Assembly (NCBI GenBank): GCA_023053545.1
Contig: JAKZAN010000063.1
Location: 124,001-188,000 of the forward strand
DNA length: 64,000 nucleotides
Direction: 5' to 3'
DNA from: Lepidurus packardi
Taxonomy: Eukaryota > Arthropoda > Branchiopoda > Notostraca > Triopsidae
The notes beneath the pieces were generated by a model. That model was not told where the DNA came from. It searched no databases and saw nothing but the letters and a program-made list of their open reading frames with translations. This document shows positions 6,496 through 15,158 of this stretch, in pieces; within the stretch, counting starts at the first letter, position 1, and each line of letters begins with the position of its first letter. Made by a program: the position numbers and the translations under genes.

Positions 6496-7320
6496 TTAAC
6501 CCAATGCTACACGTTTGAAGCCAGTAACAGTTAAACCAGCATCAACAGATTGCACATAAGCAGAAACGCTCATTGATCCGTCTTTGATGTAGTCTTGGTT
6601 CACCAATGTATTGTCTTTGAAGAAACGTTGCATTTTACCTTTAGAAATGTTTTCCAACATAGCTTCTGGTTTGCCTTCTTGGCGCAACAAATCTTTAGCA
6701 ATTTCGATTTCTTTTGCAATTGTGTCTGCGTCAACACCGTGCTCATCAAGAGCAATTGGGTTCATTGCAGCGGCTTGCATTGCTACGTTTCTAGCAGCTT
6801 CGTCACCGCCAGCAACGTTTGCAGATAGCGCAACGATAGTAGCAATTTTATTTCCAGCGTGGATATAATGTCCGATGAAAGCACCTTTCAATTTTTCGAA
6901 AGAAGCGATTTCTATTTTCTCACCAATTACGCCTGTTTGCTCGATAAGTTTATCAGCAACAGTCATTCCGTTGAAATCTGCAGCCAAGAAATCTTCTTTA
7001 GTTTCGAAGTTGATTGCAAGGTTAGCCAAGTCGTTAGCTAGTTTCACGAAAGCTTCATTTTTTCCAACGAAGTCAGTTTCACAGTTTAGTGTGATTACAA
7101 CTCCTTCAGTTTTTTCAGCATTCACAACAGCGATTGCAGCACCTTCAGTCGATTCACGGTCTGAACGGTTAGCAGCAACTTTTTGTCCTTTTTTACGAAG
7201 GTTTTCGATTGCTAAATCGAAATCTCCGTCAGCTTCAACAAGCGCTTTTTTGCAATCCATCATTCCAGCTCCGGTGATGGTTCTTAATTTATTTACATCT
7301 GCAGCAGTAATTGTTGCCAT
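6496..7320 (-). CDS. tsf: Translation elongation factor Ts
   Basis: EF-Ts exchanges GDP for GTP on EF-Tu. The N-terminal UBA-like module ITAADVNKLRTITGAGMMDC is complete, and the core motif TLNCETDFVGKNEAF follows at about residue 75-90. The 274-residue length fits the family. The ATG at 7320 (MATITAAD) is the family start; an upstream ATG at 7392 would add 24 residues encoded by a repeat-rich spacer and is rejected. It lies downstream of rpsB as in most bacteria, and a long imperfect hairpin occupies the spacer between them. Confidence 0.97.
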   Translation of the reverse strand: MATITAADVNKLRTITGAGMMDCKKALVEADGDFDLAIENLRKKGQKVAANRSDRESTEGAAIAVVNAEKTEGVVITLNCETDFVGKNEAFVKLANDLANLAINFETKEDFLAADFNGMTVADKLIEQTGVIGEKIEIASFEKLKGAFIGHYIHAGNKIATIVALSANVAGGDEAARNVAMQAAAMNPIALDEHGVDADTIAKEIEIAKDLLRQEGKPEAMLENISKGKMQRFFKDNTLVNQDYIKDGSMSVSAYVQSVDAGLTVTGFKRVALG

Positions 7321-7367
7321 AATTGTATGTGTTTTATTTAGTTTGTAAAAAAAGAAATTCCAATTTT

Positions 7368-7424
7368 GAAATTCCAAATTCCAATTAATCAAGAAGCGTG
7401 CTTCTGGTTGGAACTTGGAATTTC
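7368..7424 (-). other. Long imperfect hairpin in the rpsB-tsf spacer
   Basis: Two 17-base arms (7368-7384 and 7408-7424) pair with a single mismatch, and a second 6-bp stem (AGAAGC/GCTTCT) sits inside the loop. On the minus strand the structure follows the rpsB stop and precedes tsf; a repeat of GGAATTTC and a run of seven U come next. It could be an attenuator, a processing or stability element, or a repeat with no function. Confidence 0.6.
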
Positions 7425-7446
7425 TCTATTGAAATTTTTATTTAAT

Positions 7447-8268
7447 TTATTCTTCTGTACTTGCAGGTGTCTCAACAGCAGGAGCAGCTTCAGCTTCAAC
7501 AACAGGCGCAGCTTCAACAGCTACTTCTGCAGTCGCAACTTCAGCTCCAGCAGCCATTTCTTCAACAGTTGCATCAGAATTACGATTCTGAAGACCATCA
7601 ATAACAGCAGCAGTAACTAGAGATAAAATTTTGTCGATTGATTTAGAAGCATCATCATTGGATGGGATTACGTAATCAACCTCACGAGGGTCTGAGTTCG
7701 TATCAACCATTGCAAAAACTGGAATGTTTAATTTTTGAGCTTCTTTTATTGCGATATGTTCAGCCTTGATATCCACTACAAATAATGCAGCAGGAAGTCT
7801 AGACATGTCGGCGATTGAGCCTAAGTTTTTCTCTAATTTTTGACGCAAACGATCTACTTGTAGACGTTCTTTTTTAGATAAAGTCATGAAAGTACCGTCT
7901 TTCTTCATTTTATCGATAGAAGCCATTTTCTTAACAGCTTTACGAATTGTAACGAAGTTTGTCAACATACCACCAGGCCATCTTTCAGTGATGTACGGCA
8001 TGTTTGCAGCAGCAGCTTTCTCAGCTACGATATCTTTTGCTTGTTTTTTTGTAGCTACAAAAAGGATTTTTCTTCCTGAAGCAGCAATTTTTTTCATTGC
8101 TTCACTTGCTTCTTCGATTTTTGCAGCTGTTTTATATAGATTGATAATGTGAATGCCATTACGCTCCATATAAATGTAAGGAGCCATGTTTGGATCCCAT
8201 TTTCTGGTCATGTGGCCGAAGTGTACTCCAGCGTCCAGTAATTCTTTTACATCTACTTTGTTTGCCAT
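7447..8268 (-). CDS. rpsB: 30S ribosomal protein S2
   Basis: S2 binds the small subunit near the head-platform junction and recruits S1. The N-terminus MANKVDVKELLDAGVHFGH and the segments RWPGGMLTNF and PDPREVDYVIPSNDD-like VDTNSDPREVDYVIP are diagnostic. At 273 residues it is longer than the E. coli protein because of an Ala/Glu/Val-rich acidic tail after about residue 240. Gene order rplM-rpsI-rpsB-tsf is typical of Bacteroidota. The 221 bases before it hold short AATTCC/GGAATT repeats and a weak stem around the rpsI stop codon, with no gene. Confidence 0.97.
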   Translation of the reverse strand: MANKVDVKELLDAGVHFGHMTRKWDPNMAPYIYMERNGIHIINLYKTAAKIEEASEAMKKIAASGRKILFVATKKQAKDIVAEKAAAANMPYITERWPGGMLTNFVTIRKAVKKMASIDKMKKDGTFMTLSKKERLQVDRLRQKLEKNLGSIADMSRLPAALFVVDIKAEHIAIKEAQKLNIPVFAMVDTNSDPREVDYVIPSNDDASKSIDKILSLVTAAVIDGLQNRNSDATVEEMAAGAEVATAEVAVEAAPVVEAEAAPAVETPASTEE

Positions 8269-8489
8269 TTTAAATTTTTAGTTTACGTTCTGTTGATTAG
8301 CAATGTTCCCTTTAGCTGTCTGCTTTCGCTATTCGCTTTTTTGTCAAGGCTTCATTTAGATGCTAAACCGTTTCCCGAAGGAAGCAACAATAACTTTTTA
8401 ATAATAATTTTTTGTGTAAAATTTTGAAAATTGAATCTGGAAATAAATGCCAAAAATCAAATTCCAATTTTCCAATTCCAAACGTAATA

Positions 8490-8876
8490 TTAACGTTTAG
8501 AGAATTGGAATCTCTTACGTGCTTTCTTCTGTCCAAATTTCTTACGCTCAACCATTCTCGGGTCACGTGTAAGCAATCCTTCTGGCTTCAAGATTGCACG
8601 GTTTTCAGCGTCAACTTCGCACATTACTCTCGCAAGAGCCATACGTACTGCTTCAGCTTGTCCTGTGCTTCCTCCGCCATAAACGTTTACTTTAACATCA
8701 AAGTTTGCTGCGTTATCTGTCATAGATAGCGGCTGCAATACTTTATACTGTAAGGTAGCAGTTGGAAAGTAAGTTGCGAATTCTTTTTTGTTTACGGTAA
8801 TTTTACCTGAACCTTCTGTAACATAAACTCTTGCAACAGCGGTTTTTCTTCGTCCGATTTTGTGGATTGTAGCCAT
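8490..8876 (-). CDS. rpsI: 30S ribosomal protein S9
   Basis: The 128-residue protein starts MATIHKIGRRKTAVARVYV and ends in the basic tail KKARKRFQFSKR, whose final Lys-Arg reaches the P-site tRNA in the ribosome. YGGGSTGQAEAVRMALAR is the conserved central helix. Its ATG shares one base with the rplM stop codon (TAATG), which implies coupled translation. Confidence 0.98.
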   Translation of the reverse strand: MATIHKIGRRKTAVARVYVTEGSGKITVNKKEFATYFPTATLQYKVLQPLSMTDNAANFDVKVNVYGGGSTGQAEAVRMALARVMCEVDAENRAILKPEGLLTRDPRMVERKKFGQKKARKRFQFSKR

Positions 8877-9331
8877 TACTTAAGATCGTTTAGGTTAACA
8901 GTTTTTGGTTTTTGAGCGTCATACTTGTGCTCAGCACCTGTATTTACTTTCAAGTTTCTGAAAAGTTCTGCACCCAATTTGTTTTTAGGCAACATTCCCT
9001 TTACAGCTTTTTCCACTAGAATCGAAGGATTCTTCGATTGCAATACTTTAGCGGTTAAAGTTCTTTGTCCTCCTGGGTAACCGGTGTGACGCATGTAAAT
9101 TTTGTCGTCCATTTTGTTCCCCGTAAGGTTAATTTTCTCTGCGTTGATAACAATCACGTTATCGCCGCAATCAACGTGTGGTGTATAACTTGGTTTGTAC
9201 TTACCTCTAAGGATCATAGCGACCTTTGATGCAAGACGTCCTAAGTTATGACCTTCAGCATCTACAACAATCCACTCTTTCGTGACAGTGGCTTTGTTAG
9301 CTGAAATTGTCTTGTAGCTTAATGTGTTCAC
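8876..9331 (-). CDS. rplM: 50S ribosomal protein L13
   Basis: L13 is an early assembly protein of the large subunit. The 151-residue length and motifs such as WIVVDAEGHNLGRLASKVA, LRGKYKPSYTPHVDCGD and VKGMLPKN are diagnostic. It is the first gene of the cluster, and a well-formed promoter lies 46-76 bases upstream of its ATG. It overlaps rpsI by one base. Confidence 0.98.
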   Translation of the reverse strand: MNTLSYKTISANKATVTKEWIVVDAEGHNLGRLASKVAMILRGKYKPSYTPHVDCGDNVIVINAEKINLTGNKMDDKIYMRHTGYPGGQRTLTAKVLQSKNPSILVEKAVKGMLPKNKLGAELFRNLKVNTGAEHKYDAQKPKTVNLNDLK

Positions 9332-9376
9332 AATAATTTATTTTAATTAAACATTCCATCCCCAATAAAGGGGTTG

Positions 9377-9407
9377 CAAAAGTACAATTATTTTTTTCAA
9401 ATACAAA
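9377..9407 (-). promoter_or_regulatory. Promoter of the rplM-rpsI operon
   Basis: On the minus strand TTTG (9404-9407) and TACTTTTG (9377-9384) are 19 bases apart, which is the optimal Bacteroidota primary-sigma promoter (TTTG-N19-TAnnTTTG). It would start transcription about 40 bases before rplM. Confidence 0.8.
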
Positions 9408-9598
9408 TGGCTGTAAAATATTATTTTAGGTAATTTTCAACGCTCTTTTTTTAAATTTTCCCGCTATAAAAAATTAGCCGCTGGCTGCATATTTCAATTT
9501 CAACTGAATTTCTTTTTGAAACCGCTATTTTTCCTTCAAATTATATTTTACATTTGACCTTTATAGTTCTTGTCTCAATAATGAGAAAATCCCACGTT

Positions 9599-10621
9599 AT
9601 GAAAGAAAAAGCGACCCTAAAACAAATTGCAGCAGAACTCAATGTTTCGGTTTCAACAGTGTCAAAAGCCTTAAACGGAAGCCCAGAAATTAGCGAACCC
9701 ACGCGCGTTCGCATCAAGGAATATGCAAAACTCCGAAACTATAAACCCAACATGATTGGCCTAAACCTGAAAAACAGGAAGACCAAAACCATCGGAGTAA
9801 TCGTGCCAAATATCCTGAACCCGTTTTTCGCAAAGGTGTTCAGCGGTATCGAAAAGGCGGCCGAAGCGAAGGGCTATAACATCATAACGTGCATTTCAAA
9901 CGAATCGCTCGAGAAGGAAGTCCACGTGATCGAGGTGCTCAATAACGGAACAATAGATGGCTTTATTTTGTCGATTTCTGCCGAAGCACAACAATTAAAG
10001 GAATACGGCCACATCAAATCTTTGTTGCAAGAGGGCACGCCTTTAGTGCTCTTTGATCGTGTTGCCGACGAAATTCTTTGCGATAAAGTCGTAGTCGACG
10101 ATTTCGAATCGGCTGTAAACGCTACCAAACATTTGCTTGGCCTGAACCGAAAGAAAATCGCCGTTTTTTCATCCATTAAGGGCTTAAGTGTTGGCCAACT
10201 CCGGATCGCTGGTTTCCACAAGGCGTTAGAGGATCGCGGTTTGGATGTCGATCAAAATTTGGTTGTTGCCTGCAATGACGAACTGGAATTTAATGAAAAA
10301 GCCGAAGCGCTTTTCAAAGCACATAAAATAGATGCGGTTTTTGCGGTCGATGAACATGCGTCAGTTTTCGCCATGAAAGCGGGCCTGCAAAATGGTTATA
10401 AAATTCCAGATGATTTGTGCGTAATCGGTTTTGCGGACGGAATTTGGTCACGCCGACTGACACCTAGTCTATCAACCGTAAGCCAACACGGACCGGAAAT
10501 TGGCGCAGCAGCAGCAAAATTGTTAATCGACCGACTCGAAAATCCAGAAAAAGAAGGTTTTGAAACTATTGTGGTGGAAACCGAATTGCGCCGACGAGAT
10601 TCTACGAATGTTGGCTGTTAG
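9599..10621 (+). CDS. LacI-family transcriptional regulator
   Basis: The first 60 residues are a LacI headpiece: TLKQIAAELNVSVSTVSKAL holds the helix-turn-helix and NGSPEISEPTR leads to the hinge. Residues from about 60 on form a periplasmic-binding-protein-like effector domain (IGVIVPNILNPFFAKVFSG, VPLVLFDRV-like TPLVLFDRV, PDDLCVIGFADG). The ligand is presumably a sugar or nucleoside, but no transport or catabolic genes are next to it, so targets are unknown. The ATG at 9599 puts the HTH at the usual distance from the N-terminus; ATGs at 9554 and 9581 are in frame. The stop codon lies inside a 7-bp repeat. Confidence 0.9.
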   Translation: MKEKATLKQIAAELNVSVSTVSKALNGSPEISEPTRVRIKEYAKLRNYKPNMIGLNLKNRKTKTIGVIVPNILNPFFAKVFSGIEKAAEAKGYNIITCISNESLEKEVHVIEVLNNGTIDGFILSISAEAQQLKEYGHIKSLLQEGTPLVLFDRVADEILCDKVVVDDFESAVNATKHLLGLNRKKIAVFSSIKGLSVGQLRIAGFHKALEDRGLDVDQNLVVACNDELEFNEKAEALFKAHKIDAVFAVDEHASVFAMKAGLQNGYKIPDDLCVIGFADGIWSRRLTPSLSTVSQHGPEIGAAAAKLLIDRLENPEKEGFETIVVETELRRRDSTNVGC

Positions 10622-10662
10622 CTTTTAGCTGTTAGCTTTTAGCTATTAGCCTTTAGCTTTTA
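10614..10662 (+). repeat. 7-bp tandem repeat GCTnTTA, 7 units
   Basis: Seven units (GCTGTTA, GCTTTTA, GCTGTTA, GCTTTTA, GCTATTA, GCCTTTA, GCTTTTA) follow without a gap. The first unit contributes the last Cys codon and most of the TAG stop of the LacI-type gene. Confidence 0.85.
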
Positions 10663-10669
10663 GCCTTGG

Positions 10670-10749
10670 GACTTTACGACATTATGACATTACGACATTA
10701 TGACTTTACGACTATTTGGACATTCGAATGTAAGACGTCATGACGTTCC
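10670..10749 (+). repeat. 8-bp tandem repeat GACnTTAn, degenerate
   Basis: Five clean units run from 10670 to 10709, then GACTATTT, a one-base slip, GACATTCG and more degraded units to 10749. The unit is the same as at 6323-6426. It lies between two convergent genes. Confidence 0.75.
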
Positions 10750-10763
10750 GACTTCCAAAGCCC

Positions 10764-10869
10764 TAGCCCTGATGGAAGCGGCATCCTTTTTTTGCCATTC
10801 GAAAGCTGATTTTAATTGAAATTTCGATGCAAAAAAAGATAGAGCGGACAGCAGGAATAGCTTCAAAAA
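10764..10869 (+). repeat. Dispersed intergenic hairpin element, copy R1
   Basis: The left arm TAGCCCTGATGGAAGCGGCA is followed by TCCTTTTTTT, then a variable centre with its own short inverted repeat, then AAAAAAAGATAGAGCGGACA and GCAGGAATAGC. Arms match R2 (25812-25920) in reverse orientation, and the TCCTTTT...AAAAGAT core matches R3 and R4. It separates the LacI-type gene and polA, which converge, and could terminate both. Confidence 0.8.
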
Positions 10870-10870
10870 A

Positions 10871-13702
10871 TTAATGTGCTTCGAGCCAATTCAGACCTGT
10901 TCCCATTTCGACTTCCAGCGGCACGTCTAATATAAAGGCGTTTTCCATTTCGTGTTTAATCATCGGTTTGATGGCGTCGAGCTCCGACAAATGAACGTCG
11001 AACACGAGCTCATCATGCACTTGCAACAGCATTTTGCTCTTCCAGTTTTCACCAGTCAGTCTTTTGTGAATGTTGATCATCGCGATTTTAATCACATCGG
11101 CAGCGCTGCCCTGAATTGGTGCGTTCACGGCATTGCGTTCGGCCGCACCGCGAACCACAACATTTTGAGAATTAATGTCTTTTAGGTAACGGCGTCTGCC
11201 CGAAATGGTTTGGGCATAACCCAGTTCGCGCGCGCTTTGAATTTGCTCGTTGATGTAGGCTTTCAAACGCGGGTATGTTTCGTAATAAGCGTCGATCAGA
11301 TCTTTGGATTCGCTTCTGGAAAGAGAGGTTTGATTGCTCAATCCAAACGCCGAAACGCCGTATACAATCCCGAAATTAACGGTTTTGGCGTGGCTTCTTT
11401 GCTCGCGCGTGACTTCCTCCAGCGGAATATTGAACACTTTTGCAGCAGTCGCTTTGTGAATGTCTTCGCCCTTTTTGAACGATTCGATCATGTTTTGCTC
11501 CTGACTCAACGCAGCAATAATGCGCAATTCAATTTGGGAATAATCGGCGGAAAGCAGCGTATATTCTTCATTTCTCGGAATAAACGCCTTTCGGATCAAA
11601 CGGCCGCGCTCAGTTCGAATTGGAATATTTTGCAAGTTCGGATTGTTCGAGCTCAAGCGACCTGTTGCCGCAACTGCTTGCATATAATCGGTGTGAACGC
11701 GTCCGGTTTGCTGGCATACTTGCAGCGGTAAGGCCTCGACATACGTGTTTTGCAGTTTTACGAGTTGGCGCCAATCGAGAATATTTTGCACAAACGGACT
11801 TGAAAGCGCGAGGTAGGACAAGATTTCTTCCCCCGTTGCGTATTGTCCAGTTTTGGTTTTCTTTTGTTTTGCACCACCAATTTTGAGTTTGTCGAACAAA
11901 ATTTCGCCAAGCTGTTTTGGTGAAGCTAGGTTGAATTTTTCGCCTGCGGCTTCATAAATTCCAGCTTCGAGCGCGATAATGTCGTCGCTTAATTGCTTTG
12001 ATAATGATTTAAGAAAATCGACGTCCAAATTAATCCCTTCCATTTCCATGTCGGCAAGAACGCCAACCAGCGGCATCTCAATGTCGTCGAACAGTTTTCG
12101 GGTGTTGGCTTTGTCCAATTCTGGCGTGAATACCTCGCGCAGCTGGAATGTAACATCTGCATCTTCTGCGGCGTACTCTTTGACTTCTTCCAACGGCACA
12201 TCGCGCATCGATTTTTGACCTTTTCCTTTTTTGCCAATGAGCGATTCTATTGGTTTTGGGGAATAATTCAGGTAGGTTTCAGACAAAACTTCCATCGAGT
12301 GGCGCATGTCTGGGTTAATCAAGTAATGCGCCAACATCGTGTCGAACAATTTGCCGCGGACTTCAACGCCATATTTTGATAGGATCTTAATGTCGTATTT
12401 CAGGTTTTGGCCGATTTTCTCGATTTCTTCCGCTTCGAAAAAAGCCCTGAAACTTTCCAATAATGCTTTGGTATTTTCGAAATCTTGGGGCATTGGCACA
12501 TAGAAACCTTTTCCTTTTTCCCAAGAAAATGAAATACCAACCAATTCTGCCGTTTGCACATCAAGACCGGTAGTTTCCGTGTCCCAACTCACAGCAGGTT
12601 GCTTCATGATGTTTTGCATCAGGAGTCGAATCGCCATTTCACCTTGAATCGTTTGGTAGAAATGTTCCGTGTTCTCAAGGTTGTTGTAGCTTCCGGCATT
12701 AATATGTTCAGCAGTTTGGCCGTCGCCAGTTGCGAATAAGTCAAATTGGTCGCTTTGCACGATGGTTTTTGTAGGCGCTAAAGCTTGGGTTTCGATGTTT
12801 GTGTAATCTGTATTTCCAGAATAAAATAAGCTATTAAACTGCTCTGCCATGCGGCGAAACTCCAATTCCTGGAATAGCGCTTCTACTTTTGGGGCATCAG
12901 GTTTCGTAAGTTCGTAATCGGTTTCATTGAAAACCACGTCGCAATCGCATATAATCGTAGCAAGTTGCTTCGAAAGCAGACCCAATTCTTTCGCGTTTTC
13001 GATGTTTTCTTTCATTTTGCCTTTCAGTTGGTGCGTATTGGCCAGCAAGTTTTCCATCGAGCCGTATTCTTTCAGGAATTTTTTGGCCGTTACTTCGCCA
13101 ACACCAGGCAATCCCGGAATGTTATCGACCGCATCGCCCATCATGCCCAAAAAGTCGATTACTTGCTCAGGTTTTTCAATTTCAAATTTAGCCAACACTT
13201 CTGGTACCCCCCAAATTTCGATGCCATTGCCCATTCGCGCTGGCTTGTACATGAAAATATTATCGGACACCAATTGCGCAAAGTCTTTATCTGGCGTTAC
13301 CATAAAAACTTGGTAGTTTTCTTTCTCAGCCTGCTTGGCGATTGTTCCGATTAGGTCATCTGCTTCGCATCCAGCCAATTCAATAATGGGAATGTGCATT
13401 GCTTTTAGCAGTTGCTGTATATAAGGAACTGCAATTTTGATGGCTTCAGGCGTTTCGCTGCGGTGTGCTTTATATTGTGGAAACAGCTCAGTTCGAACTG
13501 CACTCCCTTCTTTGTCAAAGGCAACAGCCAAATGATCTGGTTTTTCGCGCTTAATTACATCCAACAACGAGTTCATAAAACCCATGACAGCAGATGTATC
13601 CATGCCTTTTGAGTTGATTCGAGGGTTTTTTATAAAAGCATAATAACCACGAAATATTAAGGCATAGGCGTCCAGTAGGAACAAACGTTTTTGAGCTGAC
13701 AT
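10871..13702 (-). CDS. polA: DNA polymerase I
   Basis: A 943-residue Pol I with all three activities visible. The 5' nuclease spans about residues 1-290 (DAYALIFRGYYAF, CEADDLIGTIAKQ, TPDKDFAQLV, MGDAVDNIPGLPGVG). The 3'-5' exonuclease domain keeps Exo I (WDTETTGL), Exo II (NLKYDIKIL) and Exo III (YAAEDADVTF), so proofreading should be intact. The polymerase domain has DYSQIELRIIAA (motif A), the fingers helix RSHAKTVNFGIVYGVSAFGL and QVHDELVFDV (motif C). It acts in Okazaki-fragment maturation and repair. It is monocistronic and ends beside repeat R1. Confidence 0.97.
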   Translation of the reverse strand: MSAQKRLFLLDAYALIFRGYYAFIKNPRINSKGMDTSAVMGFMNSLLDVIKREKPDHLAVAFDKEGSAVRTELFPQYKAHRSETPEAIKIAVPYIQQLLKAMHIPIIELAGCEADDLIGTIAKQAEKENYQVFMVTPDKDFAQLVSDNIFMYKPARMGNGIEIWGVPEVLAKFEIEKPEQVIDFLGMMGDAVDNIPGLPGVGEVTAKKFLKEYGSMENLLANTHQLKGKMKENIENAKELGLLSKQLATIICDCDVVFNETDYELTKPDAPKVEALFQELEFRRMAEQFNSLFYSGNTDYTNIETQALAPTKTIVQSDQFDLFATGDGQTAEHINAGSYNNLENTEHFYQTIQGEMAIRLLMQNIMKQPAVSWDTETTGLDVQTAELVGISFSWEKGKGFYVPMPQDFENTKALLESFRAFFEAEEIEKIGQNLKYDIKILSKYGVEVRGKLFDTMLAHYLINPDMRHSMEVLSETYLNYSPKPIESLIGKKGKGQKSMRDVPLEEVKEYAAEDADVTFQLREVFTPELDKANTRKLFDDIEMPLVGVLADMEMEGINLDVDFLKSLSKQLSDDIIALEAGIYEAAGEKFNLASPKQLGEILFDKLKIGGAKQKKTKTGQYATGEEILSYLALSSPFVQNILDWRQLVKLQNTYVEALPLQVCQQTGRVHTDYMQAVAATGRLSSNNPNLQNIPIRTERGRLIRKAFIPRNEEYTLLSADYSQIELRIIAALSQEQNMIESFKKGEDIHKATAAKVFNIPLEEVTREQRSHAKTVNFGIVYGVSAFGLSNQTSLSRSESKDLIDAYYETYPRLKAYINEQIQSARELGYAQTISGRRRYLKDINSQNVVVRGAAERNAVNAPIQGSAADVIKIAMINIHKRLTGENWKSKMLLQVHDELVFDVHLSELDAIKPMIKHEMENAFILDVPLEVEMGTGLNWLEAH

Positions 13703-13854
13703 AGGAAAAAATTTAGCGGTAAAAATAAGTAATCTACTTTAAAGCGGCGGTAAAAGTTGGTTTGGATTTTAGTTGAATCAACAAAAGTTAAATTATTTAG
13801 AATCAATTTACCATTGCATTCTGTTTCTCCGTTTATTTGTGCAAATTTTCATTT

Positions 13855-15087
13855 ATGCTTCGTTGGTTGATCCCTATTGTCATTTTTATACTTATTGAGC
13901 TTTACGCTTTTCAGGCAGTTCGCACTTTGTTCCGCTCCAAGTGGGTTGCAATTGGATATGCTGCGGTTACTTTTCTTGTACTGGTTTATGTTATTTATCA
14001 CTTTTCGCACTTTGACAGAAAGGTTGGCCAGACGCAGGAGTCATTAACCACGATGGGCGTTGTGTTGGTAACTTTAGTGCCAAAATTAATTTTGCTTATT
14101 GTGCTTCTTGCAGAGGATATCTATCGTGTTCCTGCGGCTGCGATTCATTATGCAAAACATAGAGGAGAAGCAGTAGACCATTTTCCGGCACGCAGAAAAT
14201 TCGTGAGTCAGGTTGCTTTGGGTTTGGCCGCAGTTCCGTTTTTTTCGCTGTTGTATGGTATATTTATTGGTAAATATGATTTTCGGGTAATCAAGCAAAC
14301 TTTATTTTTTGACGATTTGCCAGAGGCTTTTGATGGTTTTTCGATTACACATATTTCAGACGTCCACAGCGGTAGTTTCGACAATCCTGAAAAAATAAAC
14401 TACGCGATAGAACTAATCAACCAGCAACCAACAGATATGGTTTTGTTTACGGGCGACATCGTGAACACGCACGCCACGGAAATGCATCCATGGATTGAAA
14501 CATTTAAGGGCATTCAAACACCAGCATTTGGCAAATATTCTGTGTTGGGAAATCATGACTACGGCGAATACGTAACTTGGGATACGCAACGCGAAAAACA
14601 AGCTAATTTTGAAGCTATAAAAGACTTGCACCGCCAAATCGATTTTAAGTTGCTGTTAAACGAGCATGTAAAAATCAAAAAAGACCATCAGGAAATTGCA
14701 TTGGTTGGCGTTGAAAACTGGGGGCACAATTTTAAAAAAGCAGGCGATTTGGCAAAAGCATCATCTGGTTTGAAACAAGAAGATTTTAAGATACTCATGA
14801 GCCACGATCCATCGCACTGGGAAATGGAAGTGAAGAATAATCCAAAAAATTTCCACCTAACTTTGGCTGGACATACACATGGTTTTCAATTTGGGATTGA
14901 AATTCCGGGTATAATTAAATGGAGTCCAGTGCAGTATGTATACAAGCAATGGGCGGGTCTGTACGAAAATTTAGGGCGGTATGTTTATGTAAACCGCGGA
15001 TTGGGTTTTCACGCGTATCCAGGTCGAGTGGGTATTTGGCCAGAAATAACCGTCATTGAACTAAAAAGAAGAGGTAATGTAGCATAA
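13855..15087 (+). CDS. Membrane-anchored metallophosphoesterase
   Basis: The N-terminal 110 residues contain three or four hydrophobic helices. A calcineurin-like phosphoesterase domain follows with the full metal-binding set: ISDVHSG, FTGDIV, GNHDYGEY, MSHDPSHW and AGHTHGFQFG. Similar proteins (YkuE/YaeI type) cleave phosphodiester bonds in lipids or nucleotides at the membrane, but the substrate here cannot be read from sequence. The ATG at 13855 starts directly with the first membrane helix; an in-frame ATG at 13837 adds six residues. Confidence 0.88.
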   Translation: MLRWLIPIVIFILIELYAFQAVRTLFRSKWVAIGYAAVTFLVLVYVIYHFSHFDRKVGQTQESLTTMGVVLVTLVPKLILLIVLLAEDIYRVPAAAIHYAKHRGEAVDHFPARRKFVSQVALGLAAVPFFSLLYGIFIGKYDFRVIKQTLFFDDLPEAFDGFSITHISDVHSGSFDNPEKINYAIELINQQPTDMVLFTGDIVNTHATEMHPWIETFKGIQTPAFGKYSVLGNHDYGEYVTWDTQREKQANFEAIKDLHRQIDFKLLLNEHVKIKKDHQEIALVGVENWGHNFKKAGDLAKASSGLKQEDFKILMSHDPSHWEMEVKNNPKNFHLTLAGHTHGFQFGIEIPGIIKWSPVQYVYKQWAGLYENLGRYVYVNRGLGFHAYPGRVGIWPEITVIELKRRGNVA

Positions 15088-15101
15088 TTAGTTAAAAATG
15101 T

Positions 15102-15109
15102 TACATTTG
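15102..15109 (+). promoter_or_regulatory. Candidate -7 element of the thioredoxin-fold gene
   Basis: TACATTTG matches TAnnTTTG and lies 50 bases before the ATG at 15159. No clear -33 TTTG was found at the right distance. Confidence 0.45.
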
Positions 15110-15158
15110 TAGTACTATTTATTGTTTTGACTAAACGACAATTTAAAATTACATCACA

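Noticed and set aside
6875-7348. 157-codon plus-strand frame opposite tsf
   Set aside because: It is antisense to a highly conserved gene, has no family features and mirrors the codon bias of tsf. Similar frames opposite infB, polA and sprA were dropped for the same reason.
8269-8489. Ribosomal-protein leader or riboswitch between rpsI and rpsB
   Set aside because: Only short AATTCC/GGAATT repeats and a weak 6-bp stem around the rpsI stop were found; no known leader structure could be drawn.
2753-10749. 8-bp repeat arrays as a CRISPR array
   Set aside because: Units abut with no spacers and are only 8 bases long; no cas genes are present.
10871-13702. PolA with inactive proofreading domain
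   Set aside because: Exo I, II and III motifs keep their acidic and Tyr residues, so the 3'-5' exonuclease appears intact.
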